Assembly: GCF_007990525.1 (NCBI RefSeq)
Contig: NZ_AP019823.1
Span: 1,612,001 to 1,676,000, forward strand
Direction: 5' to 3'
From: Leptotrichia hofstadii
Lineage (GTDB): Bacteria > Fusobacteriota > Fusobacteriia > Fusobacteriales > Leptotrichiaceae
Length of the DNA: 64,000 nucleotides
Positions 1 through 9,376 of this stretch are shown one piece after another. Every line of letters starts with the position of its first letter. The stretch's first letter is position 1. The notes beneath the pieces were generated by a model. The model was not told the DNA's origin and did no database searches. It worked only from the letters and a program-made list of their open reading frames with translations. The translations under genes were made by a program, and so were the position numbers.

Positions 1-1213
1 CATTTTTATCATCATTGTAATAAATTTCAGCGATTTTTTCATTTTTTGATACTTTTTCCCCAACTTTTCTAAAAATATTAATTCCAACTGCATGATCAAC
101 CTCATCTTCTTTTTTAGCACGTCCAGCACCTATAATCATTGCAGCTTTTCCAATTTCTTCTGTCTTTATTTTTTTTACATATCCTTCATTTTCAGAAAAA
201 ATTTCCATCACAGAATTAGCTTTCGGAAGTAAGTTATAGTCATTTATAAGCTCTTTATTTCCACCGCTTTCCCCAATAAATTCTGCTAATATTTGCAATG
301 CGCTTCCATTTTTTATTACTTCATCAATTTTTTCTTTTGCTTGACCAAGTTCTGCCACCTCACCCTTTTCCTTCAAGGCAAGTCCTGCAATGGTATAAAC
401 AACTTCTTTTACGTCAGCCGCACAATTTCCTTTTAAGAACTCAATAGCCTCAATGATTTCATTTGCATTTCCAATTGCGTGTCCAAGCGGTTCATCCATA
501 TTACTAAGCACAACTTTAACTTTTCTTCCAGCACCTTTTCCGATTTCAATCATTCTTTCAGCCAATTTTTTAGCTTGTTCTAAATCTTTCATAAAGGCCC
601 CGTCCCCAACTTTTACATCAAGAATTATAACATCTGAATAAATTGCTAACTTTTTACTCATAATGCTGCTTGCAATTAATGGAATACTAGGCACAGTTGC
701 AGTCACGTCACGCAAAGAATATAATTTTTTATCAAGAGGAACAATCTTGTCGCTATATCCCATCAGTCCAACTCCAGTTTTATTGGCAATTTTTACAAGC
801 TCTTCTTTTGTTGCCGAAAACTTGAATCCTTGAATTGATTCAAACTTGTCAATTGTTCCTCCTGTATGTCCAAGCCCTTTTCCAGACAGCTTTACGTTTC
901 CCATTCCAAGTGCCGATAAAATAGGAGAAAGAATTACTGTAACTTTATCTCCAACACCTCCTGTACTATGCTTGTCCACAAGAAATTTGTCTATTTCCTC
1001 AAATTTTATAACATCTCCAGAGTCTCTCATTACCATTGTGAATTTTAACAGCTCTTCCTGTGTCATATCATTAAAGTAAACTCCCATAAGAAATGCTGAC
1101 ATCTGATAATCAGGTACATTTCCAGCTAAATATTCATTCAATAAAAATTCTATCTCTACATCAGATAGTTTAAGATTATCACGCTTTTTCTCAATTATAT
1201 CAACCGCTCTCAT
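1..1213 (-). CDS. pdp: Pyrimidine-nucleoside phosphorylase (C-terminus cut by window edge)
   Basis: This enzyme splits uridine, thymidine or deoxyuridine with phosphate into base and (deoxy)ribose-1-phosphate in the cytoplasm. Reading the minus strand from ATG at 1213 gives MRAVDIIEKKRDNLKL, then the family signature KHSTGGVGDKVT and the glycine-rich KLSGKGLGHTGGT, which binds phosphate and substrate. AGGAGA lies just upstream of the ATG. About 404 codons are visible; the family has about 435 residues, so only the tail is missing beyond base 1. It follows a nucleoside-binding lipoprotein gene on the same strand, although a terminator hairpin lies between them. The sequence cannot firmly separate Pdp (broad pyrimidine) from DeoA (thymidine-specific); the B. 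subtilis-like start favours Pdp. Confidence 0.92.
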   Translation of the reverse strand, partial: MRAVDIIEKKRDNLKLSDVEIEFLLNEYLAGNVPDYQMSAFLMGVYFNDMTQEELLKFTMVMRDSGDVIKFEEIDKFLVDKHSTGGVGDKVTVILSPILSALGMGNVKLSGKGLGHTGGTIDKFESIQGFKFSATKEELVKIANKTGVGLMGYSDKIVPLDKKLYSLRDVTATVPSIPLIASSIMSKKLAIYSDVIILDVKVGDGAFMKDLEQAKKLAERMIEIGKGAGRKVKVVLSNMDEPLGHAIGNANEIIEAIEFLKGNCAADVKEVVYTIAGLALKEKGEVAELGQAKEKIDEVIKNGSALQILAEFIGESGGNKELINDYNLLPKANSVMEIFSENEGYVKKIKTEEIGKAAMIIGAGRAKKEDEVDHAVGINIFRKVGEKVSKNEKIAEIYYNDDKN

Positions 1214-1320
1214 AAAATCATCTCCTAAATCTTGTAATATTATTAAAAATAAACTTAAAGACTAAAATAGTTTATTCAAACTCTAGATTAATAATCCAGT
1301 CCTCTAAAAACTTTAAGTAT

Positions 1321-1383
1321 TAAAAAAAAGATAAAAAGGTTGTAAAAGAATGGGAATCGATTAATTTCCACTCTCAAACAACC
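1321..1383 (-). terminator. Rho-independent terminator after the BMP lipoprotein gene
   Basis: GGTTGT (1338-1343) pairs with ACAACC (1378-1383), and an inner stem pairs TGGGAAT (1351-1357) with ATTTCCA with one G-U. On the minus strand a T-rich run (1321-1337) follows the stem. Confidence 0.7.
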
Positions 1384-1455
1384 ATTTATTACTTCACTGA
1401 GTATTCAAATAACTTATTTTAGTAAATTTTTACATTTTAAATCTTATGTTTTATT

Positions 1456-2496
1456 TTATAATGCAGGTTTTACTTGAATTTTACCATCTTTAATATCTTG
1501 TTTAATTTGTTCAAGACGTTTGATGTTTTCTTCACCAATTTTATCTTTAGTAAATTCAAAGTCCGTAGTCCCCAATCCATTTTCCTTGATTCCAAAAGTT
1601 TGCACTTTTGCTTCAAATTTTCCATCCACAACAGATTTTATAGTATCAAATACTGTATTGTCAACATATTTTATCATAGATGTCAAAATTATTCCTGGGT
1701 ATAAACTATCTTGGTTAGAATCTACTCCAATTCCATAAACATTTTTTTCTTTAACTGCTTGGAAAACTCCTAGTCCACTTGCTCCAGCAGCATGATAAAT
1801 AACATCTGCACCTTGTTGAATTAATGTTTCAGTTTTAGCTTTAGCTGATGCTTGATCATTAAATGAGTTGTTTCCTCCAATATAAACAGGCAAAACTTTG
1901 ATGTCAGGTTTTATATATCGTGCACCTTGTGCATATCCTGCATAGAATCTCTTGATTAAATCGCTTTCATTCGCACCAACAAATCCAACACTTCCTGTTT
2001 TATCCATCATTGCAGCTAATGCACCTACTAAGAATGATCCTTCATGTTCTTTATACAAAATAGAAGCAACATTTGGTAAACCTTCTACAGTTTCATCAAT
2101 TATTGCAAATTTTTGATCAGGAAAAGCCTGAGCCACTGCAACTAACGAATCTTTCATGCTGTATCCAACTGCGATAATCAAATCAAATTCTCCAGATTCA
2201 GCAAATTGTGTCAAAGCATTTTTGGCTTCTGTTGACGGATCTTTTGGTTCATATTCTTTAAAAGTGATTCCTAATTCTTTCTGAGCTTTTTCCAAACCTC
2301 TGAAAGTTGCATCGTTAAATGATTTGTCACCTTTACCACCAGTAGAATACACTACTGCGACAGCTTTCTTAGAATTTGTCGCATCTGCAGATGTTTTACC
2401 ATCTTTTACCTGCTCTCCGGTAGCTGGCTTATTTCCACAAGCTACAACTAACATTAGTGCAAAAATTACACTAAAAATCGTTACAATCTTTTTCAT
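1456..2496 (-). CDS. BMP/PnrA-family nucleoside-binding ABC transporter lipoprotein
   Basis: This is a substrate-binding lipoprotein of the basic membrane protein (BMP, PnrA/TmpC) family, which captures purine nucleosides for an ABC importer. The signal peptide ends in the lipobox VVAC, so Cys20 would be lipidated and the protein anchored to a membrane. The mature part has the family pattern VVYSTGGKGDKSFND followed by FAIID and LVGALAAMM. Its 346 residues are normal for the family. A strong Shine-Dalgarno (AGGAGGAG) sits just before ATG 2496. The permease and ATPase genes are not beside it; the next gene downstream is pyrimidine-nucleoside phosphorylase, which fits uptake followed by phosphorolysis. 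The exact nucleoside specificity is inferred from the family only. Confidence 0.9.
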   Translation of the reverse strand: MKKIVTIFSVIFALMLVVACGNKPATGEQVKDGKTSADATNSKKAVAVVYSTGGKGDKSFNDATFRGLEKAQKELGITFKEYEPKDPSTEAKNALTQFAESGEFDLIIAVGYSMKDSLVAVAQAFPDQKFAIIDETVEGLPNVASILYKEHEGSFLVGALAAMMDKTGSVGFVGANESDLIKRFYAGYAQGARYIKPDIKVLPVYIGGNNSFNDQASAKAKTETLIQQGADVIYHAAGASGLGVFQAVKEKNVYGIGVDSNQDSLYPGIILTSMIKYVDNTVFDTIKSVVDGKFEAKVQTFGIKENGLGTTDFEFTKDKIGEENIKRLEQIKQDIKDGKIQVKPAL

Positions 2497-2535
2497 TTTC
2501 TCCTCCTAAAAATTTTTATATTTATTCTATGCTTA

Positions 2536-2563
2536 ATTATACCCTATTTTTTTCAAATTTAAA
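2536..2563 (-). promoter_or_regulatory. Candidate sigma70 promoter for the BMP lipoprotein gene
   Basis: On the minus strand TATAAT (2541-2536) is preceded after 16 bases by TTTAAA (2563-2558). The -10 is perfect and the -35 is weak. It lies about 40 bases before the start codon. Confidence 0.5.
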
Positions 2564-2650
2564 ATAGTGCCTTCATAAATTTTTCAAAATTTTTTATAAA
2601 AATTCTTTTGGAAGCATAAAATGTCATTTTATATAATTATTTTTTCTGTA

Positions 2651-5600
2651 CTAATAGATAGCTCGAAGACCTATTCCTCCTCTTACATTTTTACCTTTCG
2701 CATCATATCCGCCATTTAATGTTATTCCAAATATCTGGTTTTCTATTCCGATGTTAAAATCTGTTTTGAAGTTTCCTTTTTTATTTTCCTTTTCGCCTCT
2801 TATATTGAACCAGTCCGCATTTGTCTGCGATACTTTGGCTTTGTTTGCCACATCTCCTATTTTACCAAACTCTTTTTCATAACCTGCTCCTAAAACTGCG
2901 ACAATGCTAGTTCGTAAACCTATAGGCTGTTTATATTTAAATTCAGCTCCTATTTCAGATTTTGCCAAATAGTAGTCATTCCCCTTGACTTCAAGACGCA
3001 TTTCCCCAGATTTTTCCTTGATATTTTCAAATCTTCCATACTCCAGTTTCAGGCTTCCGTAGGATTTTATGCTAGTCCTTTGGCTCGTTCTGATTTCTTT
3101 TGACAATTCATTTTTAACAGCCGCTCCATAAGCTGAGTAGTCTGATTTTGCATTAAAGATTTCATCAACAACAAGATATTTTCTGTGCATGCTGTTTCTT
3201 GAAAGATAGCTTTCTTCCGACACTGTCCATTGCAGGCTTCCGTTATAATCATTTTTCGGCGACATTGTTTTAAAGATTCCTAATTTCAGCATTGCCTGAT
3301 TTTCTTTTGATTTTCCTGCATCCTTGAACTTGAACTTGTTATTTATCATACCTGCATACCATCCTGAGCTGTTTCCAAGTCTCACAGCTTCATTCTCCTT
3401 TAAATAGGCAAAACCGTAGGCACTGCTTGTATAATCAATTATTCCAGCGCTATTTGACCTGTACTCATCTCTTATTCCAAAAGTTTTTATTTTATTGGAT
3501 TGCTTGGACTTAGTATCCCATTCCTTTGACAAATAGGAAATTTCCTTGTCAATCAGCCTTCCAGTACCATAAGTTCTTTGCTGAATATTGGCATACTGAT
3601 GTCCCATCATTTCATCAAATGCTTGTGCTAGCAATGTTTTTTCATTTTTTCCAATGCTGTTTAATTTGTCAAATAATATCTTTTCTTTTGAACCTGGAGG
3701 ATTCATGTCATATCTTTGCTCCAGCCCGTCAGAAAAATTATAAACATTTGCATCCTTGGCAAACGAAGTATACGGTATTTTTACCAAATAGACAGATTTC
3801 AGCTGCTCGCCATCCACATCCGTCTGAACGGTTCCTACCCATGTCAATGATCCTGAATAAATATGCCATTTCTTAATTTGCGGATTGGATAAAATTGTGG
3901 CGTTGTATGGCTCCAGAATATTTTCCTTAATTTTTATAGCTTTGGAATTTGTATATTTTGAGGCTTCCGTTCCAAGTATCAGATCGACCTCCGTTTCTTC
4001 AGAAAGATTGTTCAGACCTTGAATCGGATTGGTAAATTTTATACCTGAAGTATCTATATACATACCGATTTTGCTAACAAACTTATTTGGGTTATGAATA
4101 TTGCTTTCCGTTTCAAGAATTTGTTCAGCAGAATCTCCTGACCCGACAACTTTTATTTCAGGTGAGCTGGCAGAAATATCAAATTCCACAGGATTTACTG
4201 CTTTTCCGTTAATTTTTATCTCGGGTATCCTGTCACCAGCTAAAGATACAATTTCAACACTTCCATCTGGAACTTCTTTCCCAGTTTTTGGTAATTTTGG
4301 CGACTGAATCCGTGTTTCAGCGATAATTCTGGAACTGCCTCCCTGTGGAACAGTTGCCAAAGGCGAAGAGTATTCTTCTAAAACTGCGTCCCTCTTGACA
4401 AGCGCTCCAACTCCTGCTCTCGGAAGAATGTTAATTATTCCGTAGTTTTTAAAGACAGCCCTGTTCGTAGCAACCGCTCCGATAGCTCCAACAGCATCTG
4501 GTGTGGCTGTAATTAATCCGTTATTTATTCCAACAGCCTCCTGATCCAGAAACATACCTATCGAATTTTTCCCTGACAAATGTATTTCTCCGTTATTAAT
4601 AGCGACTGACCCATTTCCAATTGCATACATTCCAATTCCATTTTTTCCTGTAACTTCAATTTTTCCTGTATTTGCATTTTCAATTTTCCCTGTATAAACA
4701 GAAACGTTGTTATCTTTGTCATAATATCCAGCAGCCATTCCGATTGAGTAAAGTTTTTCTGGCACTTTTGATGCCCCAACTTTAATTGTTGCATAATTTT
4801 CTGCAAGATTTTGCCCTGTACTGTAAATTCCGACATTTCCAATTCCATTTGTCAAGTCAATTTCAGCAAAATTTGAAGCGGCTCCTGCCGTATAGATTCC
4901 GTAGTTTTGATTGCCGTATGCTTTTATTTTTGTATTGTTTATTATGTTTCCTGTTGATTTTTCAGAATACAGGAAGATATTTTTATTTTTTAGGGAAACA
5001 TTGGAAGTATTTGAAGTTATCTGATTATTGTTTCCTGTATTGACAATGGCAAATGAATTTTCATCAAGATTAATTGAAGAAAAATCATTGTTTACAATTT
5101 GATTATCTCCAGTTACAAGCACACCTTTTGCCTCGTCTGTTCCAATCGTCAGTTTTCCTTGCAAATTTAAGTTTCCACCTAGGGAATAAATCCCTGTCCC
5201 TGCATTTCCTACAGAAACATTCGAAGTATTTCCAGTATTTACAGAATAACCATAAATTCCTAACGACTTATCTCCAGCTGTTATCTTTCCACTGTTTTCC
5301 ACCATGCTGTTTACACTATTTGTATAAATTGCTATTGCAGGGCTATTTTCTGACAACGCAGAACCCACCGTTATTTTTCCAAGATTTTTGATGTTGTAGT
5401 TTCCAGTTCCTGCGGCATACATTCCAACCGCATTTTCTCCAGCAAGTTCAATTTGACCTGCGTTTCCATTTACCAATTCCTTAGACCCGTGAGGACTTTC
5501 AAAATTCATTCCAAATGTATTTTTAGAAGCTGAAATTATTTTTCCGTTGTTGTATATTCCGCCTGGCAAAGCAGTATTTGAACCTGTTGTTTCTGCCCTG

Positions 5601-8600
5601 TAAAGTATTCCGCTTGACCCCTCCCCTAGAGTTATAAGTCCGTTATTATAGGCTTTTCCCGCTGCCGTTCCTCTATTGTCTTCTGTCAGATAAAGACCCA
5701 CTGAATTTTTTGCTATTGAAATATCGCCGTTATTTGTAATTTCCCCTCTTTTTGCATAAATTCCAATGGATCCTTCCCCTGTCAAGGTAATTTTATTATT
5801 ATTTGTCAATTTTACTTTGGAAGCCGGCCTGTTATTGTTATTTTCCTGTGCAATAGCCAGCTGACCGTTTTTAGTTCCTGTCATGATTTTAGAATTTGTA
5901 ATGGAGGAACTAAGAATTTCCAATTCATTATATGGATCTGCATCGTCATCCAAATTAACATCCTGATCCAGTTCCAGATTACTGTTTACCATTGCCGCAG
6001 AAATATAGCCAGTTCCATTGATTTCAATTGGTCCTGCCGCTGACAGGCTTGCCGGTATTCCTGATAAATTCAAGTTTCCGTTTGCAAGAAACAGTACTCT
6101 TCCACCTTCTTCCATATTTAACTTGAGTTTACTGCTGTTGTTATGGGTAAAATTATTTGCATACCAAGTGGAAAAGTTAAAAGTTCCAACAGGCGCATTG
6201 CCTAAATCATAATAAAATACTGTTCCATGTTTTTTTACATTTGCTGTTACATCTTTTTCAAAAATAATTTTCCCTCCAGGCGTAAATGGAGTGTATGCAG
6301 TATAAAATGTGAGAGAATCTTTCCCTGTATTCAGAACCACATTGTCTTCCAGCTGTATTTCTCCACCTTTATTGGCAAAAATATTAAAAGCTCCATCGGT
6401 TGCCGTAATTTCTGCCTTAGATATTTTTATTTTTGAAGTATTTAAGTAATTGGCATTATCTCCTCTATTTTCAGCAAACAGACCTACTGACTTAGGTTTT
6501 GAAATTTTGATTTTTGTAGTTTCATCAGATTTAATTATACCGCCATGATTTGCATACATTCCAGTAGAACCTTTAGTACTTTCAGTTGTATTTCCATCAA
6601 ACACAATTTCTGCATGATTTTCAATTTTCCCGTCCTTTGTGGCAACCAATGCCCTTACTCTGTCTCCGGAAATAGTAACTTTCCCTTTATTTTCAACTTC
6701 ACTTCCAGCAGAGCTCACAATTCCAGTGGCATTTTTGCTCTCTCCGTTTGTACTTTCCTTAATTGTAATTACACCTTCATTAACCATTCCTCTGCTTGCC
6801 TGAATATTAAGTCCAACATTTCCGTCTCCACCCTCTATTGTTAATTCCTCATTATCCCCGTCTTTTGAAAATTTAAGCCCATTTTGCTTATTAATTCTTA
6901 GAAGTGTATTGTTTTTTCCGTCAATGGATTTCAATTTGAAGTTTTTAAATTCTATTAATCCGCTTTGAGCAACAGATCCGCCTCCAATGTGCATGCCATT
7001 ATTATTTTCCCCATGCAGTTCAACATTAAAGAAGGATTTTTCTAACTGACCATTAACTATGACCTCAAACAATCTGCCTCTGGATAATTTAGAAAAATAA
7101 AATCCTTTAGACCAGCTCCCTTCTACAACAATAGGCTTATTCAGCTGAAATATGGAAACAGGATGCTGAGTATGCGGGATTGTAGATGTAAACTGCATAC
7201 CATAACCGCCTCTTCCATTTAATGTTATATTTCCATTATTTGTAAAAATAAAATAATTTGATAAGTTCATAAAGTTATAAACTACATTGGAATAATCACT
7301 GCCATCAACTATTATGTCTCCATTATTTATAAAGCTTGAGGGAGCAGTATTTCCTCCAAAGTTAAGAAAGTTTACTGCAGAACCAAATCTTTTTGTAGAT
7401 TTTATAAGCCCTTCATTTATAAATTTTAAAGGTTTATTGGCACTATTGTCATTATAAAGAGAAACTGCAGAAGTACTTAGGGAATCTGAAACGATTGCCG
7501 CTCCTTGTTTTAGAGTTGTGGTCGTAATTCCATTTGGGCTTCCGTTCAGCATAATGATGCTAACTAGATTTCTGTATTTCCTTCCATTGGAATGCAAAAA
7601 TTCAATTGGAGCTTCTCCCGAAGAAATAATATCCATATTTTCAATGATAAAATCGTGGCCTCCTCCCATTCTTACCCCTACTTCTCCATAATCTTCATAT
7701 TTAAAATCCTTATTAAGATTATTGCTATAATTAAAGACTGTACTATGACTGCTGCCTTCTATTCCTGTAAAAGTTGTATTATTTGTCTTAAGAGTAAATT
7801 TGTTGCCATTATTATGCACCAGTTCCATTTTCCCTTTTCCGTTTGTTCCTCTAATGTGAGTTTGGGAAATAGGTCCCGTATCCCCAGCATTAGTTCCCAC
7901 AAGTACATTTGGTATTCCTTTTTCATTTCTAATATTACTGTAATCCTGATTATTAGTTTCTATTAAATATCTTGAAGATACAATGCCAATATCAGGAATT
8001 ACTGGAGGTGGAACTACTTCCACATCGCCATCTGGCACTTCAAATGCAGGCAGTTCAGGATTCTGAAAATTGATTCCAGGTCTTGAGGCAAGAACTAGCG
8101 GTTCAATCTGGGCAATTCTTCTTGGATTCACGTTCGCTGAAACTTCCCATTCCACTACCGGTTCTTCTACATCTCGAAGTTCAGTGTTTCCATACGAATT
8201 TTGCATAAGCCCCGAAGAAGCCAAGTTATATTTGGAACTTAGGGATGACACGCTTCTGTTCAGGATGCTGGAACTTCTCGTAAGGTTTCTTTTAGTTTTT
8301 AACGATTTATCGCCTCTTCCATTATACAGCCCTCTCCAGTTGTTAAAGTAGTAGTTATTCCCAAATTGCCATGAACTCCAGATTGGTCTTATTACATGGT
8401 CTCCCTGCTCCATTAACTGAATCAGTTCAAGGTTTGACTTCTTTATAAGTTCTGTATTTTCATTTCTAGCTTTTTGTAAATTTTTTCTGAGATTAGAAAC
8501 AGATGAGTCTATTTGCCTGATTTGATTAGTGATTTCAGTTTCAGCTTCCAATGGCGCGGCCAATAAGTTGTTCTCAAGCCCCAATGCCCCCGTTAATAAA

Positions 8601-8695
8601 AATGTAATCAGCATTCTGTCAGTATATCTGAAATCCTTAACCCTTTTGGCAAAAGATTTTAGATTCTTTTTTAATTTTATAAAATTTCCAGTCAT
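2651..8695 (-). CDS. Large type Va autotransporter adhesin-like protein
   Basis: This 2014-residue surface or secreted protein belongs to the fusobacterial autotransporters. It begins with the N-terminal region common to this group: a charged stretch, the hydrophobic segment MLITFLLTGALGL, then ETEITNQIRQIDSSVSNLRK as a short coiled coil, and a WSSWQFGNNYYFNNW-type aromatic motif near residue 110. The central passenger (about 250-1650) is made of imperfect beta-helix units of the forms GIGMYA, NNGEI and NSGKI. The last 280 residues look like a 12-strand beta-barrel and end in the aromatic residue of GLRAIY, as outer-membrane barrels do. No passenger protease motif is seen. The start is ATG 8695 with AGGAGAG upstream. 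It is a single-gene unit with long spacers on both sides. Binding target unknown. Confidence 0.9.
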   Translation of the reverse strand: MTGNFIKLKKNLKSFAKRVKDFRYTDRMLITFLLTGALGLENNLLAAPLEAETEITNQIRQIDSSVSNLRKNLQKARNENTELIKKSNLELIQLMEQGDHVIRPIWSSWQFGNNYYFNNWRGLYNGRGDKSLKTKRNLTRSSSILNRSVSSLSSKYNLASSGLMQNSYGNTELRDVEEPVVEWEVSANVNPRRIAQIEPLVLASRPGINFQNPELPAFEVPDGDVEVVPPPVIPDIGIVSSRYLIETNNQDYSNIRNEKGIPNVLVGTNAGDTGPISQTHIRGTNGKGKMELVHNNGNKFTLKTNNTTFTGIEGSSHSTVFNYSNNLNKDFKYEDYGEVGVRMGGGHDFIIENMDIISSGEAPIEFLHSNGRKYRNLVSIIMLNGSPNGITTTTLKQGAAIVSDSLSTSAVSLYNDNSANKPLKFINEGLIKSTKRFGSAVNFLNFGGNTAPSSFINNGDIIVDGSDYSNVVYNFMNLSNYFIFTNNGNITLNGRGGYGMQFTSTIPHTQHPVSIFQLNKPIVVEGSWSKGFYFSKLSRGRLFEVIVNGQLEKSFFNVELHGENNNGMHIGGGSVAQSGLIEFKNFKLKSIDGKNNTLLRINKQNGLKFSKDGDNEELTIEGGDGNVGLNIQASRGMVNEGVITIKESTNGESKNATGIVSSAGSEVENKGKVTISGDRVRALVATKDGKIENHAEIVFDGNTTESTKGSTGMYANHGGIIKSDETTKIKISKPKSVGLFAENRGDNANYLNTSKIKISKAEITATDGAFNIFANKGGEIQLEDNVVLNTGKDSLTFYTAYTPFTPGGKIIFEKDVTANVKKHGTVFYYDLGNAPVGTFNFSTWYANNFTHNNSSKLKLNMEEGGRVLFLANGNLNLSGIPASLSAAGPIEINGTGYISAAMVNSNLELDQDVNLDDDADPYNELEILSSSITNSKIMTGTKNGQLAIAQENNNNRPASKVKLTNNNKITLTGEGSIGIYAKRGEITNNGDISIAKNSVGLYLTEDNRGTAAGKAYNNGLITLGEGSSGILYRAETTGSNTALPGGIYNNGKIISASKNTFGMNFESPHGSKELVNGNAGQIELAGENAVGMYAAGTGNYNIKNLGKITVGSALSENSPAIAIYTNSVNSMVENSGKITAGDKSLGIYGYSVNTGNTSNVSVGNAGTGIYSLGGNLNLQGKLTIGTDEAKGVLVTGDNQIVNNDFSSINLDENSFAIVNTGNNNQITSNTSNVSLKNKNIFLYSEKSTGNIINNTKIKAYGNQNYGIYTAGAASNFAEIDLTNGIGNVGIYSTGQNLAENYATIKVGASKVPEKLYSIGMAAGYYDKDNNVSVYTGKIENANTGKIEVTGKNGIGMYAIGNGSVAINNGEIHLSGKNSIGMFLDQEAVGINNGLITATPDAVGAIGAVATNRAVFKNYGIINILPRAGVGALVKRDAVLEEYSSPLATVPQGGSSRIIAETRIQSPKLPKTGKEVPDGSVEIVSLAGDRIPEIKINGKAVNPVEFDISASSPEIKVVGSGDSAEQILETESNIHNPNKFVSKIGMYIDTSGIKFTNPIQGLNNLSEETEVDLILGTEASKYTNSKAIKIKENILEPYNATILSNPQIKKWHIYSGSLTWVGTVQTDVDGEQLKSVYLVKIPYTSFAKDANVYNFSDGLEQRYDMNPPGSKEKILFDKLNSIGKNEKTLLAQAFDEMMGHQYANIQQRTYGTGRLIDKEISYLSKEWDTKSKQSNKIKTFGIRDEYRSNSAGIIDYTSSAYGFAYLKENEAVRLGNSSGWYAGMINNKFKFKDAGKSKENQAMLKLGIFKTMSPKNDYNGSLQWTVSEESYLSRNSMHRKYLVVDEIFNAKSDYSAYGAAVKNELSKEIRTSQRTSIKSYGSLKLEYGRFENIKEKSGEMRLEVKGNDYYLAKSEIGAEFKYKQPIGLRTSIVAVLGAGYEKEFGKIGDVANKAKVSQTNADWFNIRGEKENKKGNFKTDFNIGIENQIFGITLNGGYDAKGKNVRGGIGLRAIY

Positions 8696-9284
8696 TTATT
8701 CACTCTCCTATTTTGATTTTTATTTTTTTAAATATTATTTTTCTAATTCATTTATATGAGTAAAATCTGTTAATATTGAATAGTTTAAAATTACTCCAAT
8801 TTGTCAATTTAAGCAAAATATCCATAATTTTAAGTTAGTTTCCAAAGTAATTTTGTCATACAAATAAAAAACAAATAATCTTAGTTTAATCATATATTTT
8901 TATATAAAAATTTTTTTTGAAAATTATTGTCACCTGTATAATAATAGCTGTAATCAAAAAAATCAAGTGCTTTTTAAAAAATAATATGTCATTAATTCAT
9001 AGTTAATTAAGTTAAAAGTAAATTTATGCCAGTTAATTAAAAAAATTAACAAATATGAACTGTATTCAAACTTATAAATTACAGATGTTATATAAAAATT
9101 TTAAATGACTTTGAAAGTAAATATTAAATAATTTAAAATATATCATAATTTATACCGTTCTAAGGAAAACATAAGAACATTTTAAATAAAACATACATTA
9201 GCAAGATTCTTTTGTTTTTTAGTTTATACAGAAAATTTCCTTTTTTCACTAAAATATTTTTACAACTAAAATTAACAAAATCAG
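8696..9284. other. Long AT-rich spacer upstream of the autotransporter gene
   Basis: No ORF of useful length on either strand. It contains a candidate minus-strand promoter (8938-8966), an isolated TTGACA on the minus strand (8807-8802) without a good -10, and two copies of AGTTAATTAA near 9000-9045. Composition is extremely AT-rich. Transcription from the candidate promoter would leave a leader of more than 200 bases. Confidence 0.6.
8938..8966 (-). promoter_or_regulatory. Candidate promoter for the autotransporter gene
   Basis: The minus strand reads TTGATT (8966-8961), 17 bases, TATTAT (8943-8938). The -10 region is about 240 bases from the start codon, implying a long leader. In such AT-rich DNA chance matches are common. 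Confidence 0.35.
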
Positions 9285-9342
9285 GCAATAAAAAAAATCA
9301 AACTATTAACAAAAATTCATGTCATTGTAATAGTCTGATTTT
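9285..9342 (-). terminator. Terminator after the carboxynorspermidine synthase gene
   Basis: On the minus strand a 15-bp stem (9342-9328 with 9308-9294), perfect apart from one G-U pair, is followed by a run of T's. It ends the upstream gene before the autotransporter promoter region. Confidence 0.85.
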
Positions 9343-9376
9343 CAAAAAATTATTTTACTGTAATGTATTTTCTCTT

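Noticed and set aside
2618-2634. ATAAAAT-GTC-ATTTTAT palindrome as the autotransporter terminator
   Set aside because: The stem is only A-T pairs with a three-base loop and no clear T tract; too weak to call.
3526-7966. Several long plus-strand reading frames opposite the autotransporter gene
   Set aside because: They mirror the repetitive passenger, have no convincing ribosome sites, and their products are low-complexity Ser/Phe/Leu-rich sequences.
8797-8812. Perfect TTGACA on the minus strand upstream of the autotransporter as its main promoter
   Set aside because: At 17-bp spacing the -10 reads ACTATT, a poor match; kept only as a note in the spacer entry.
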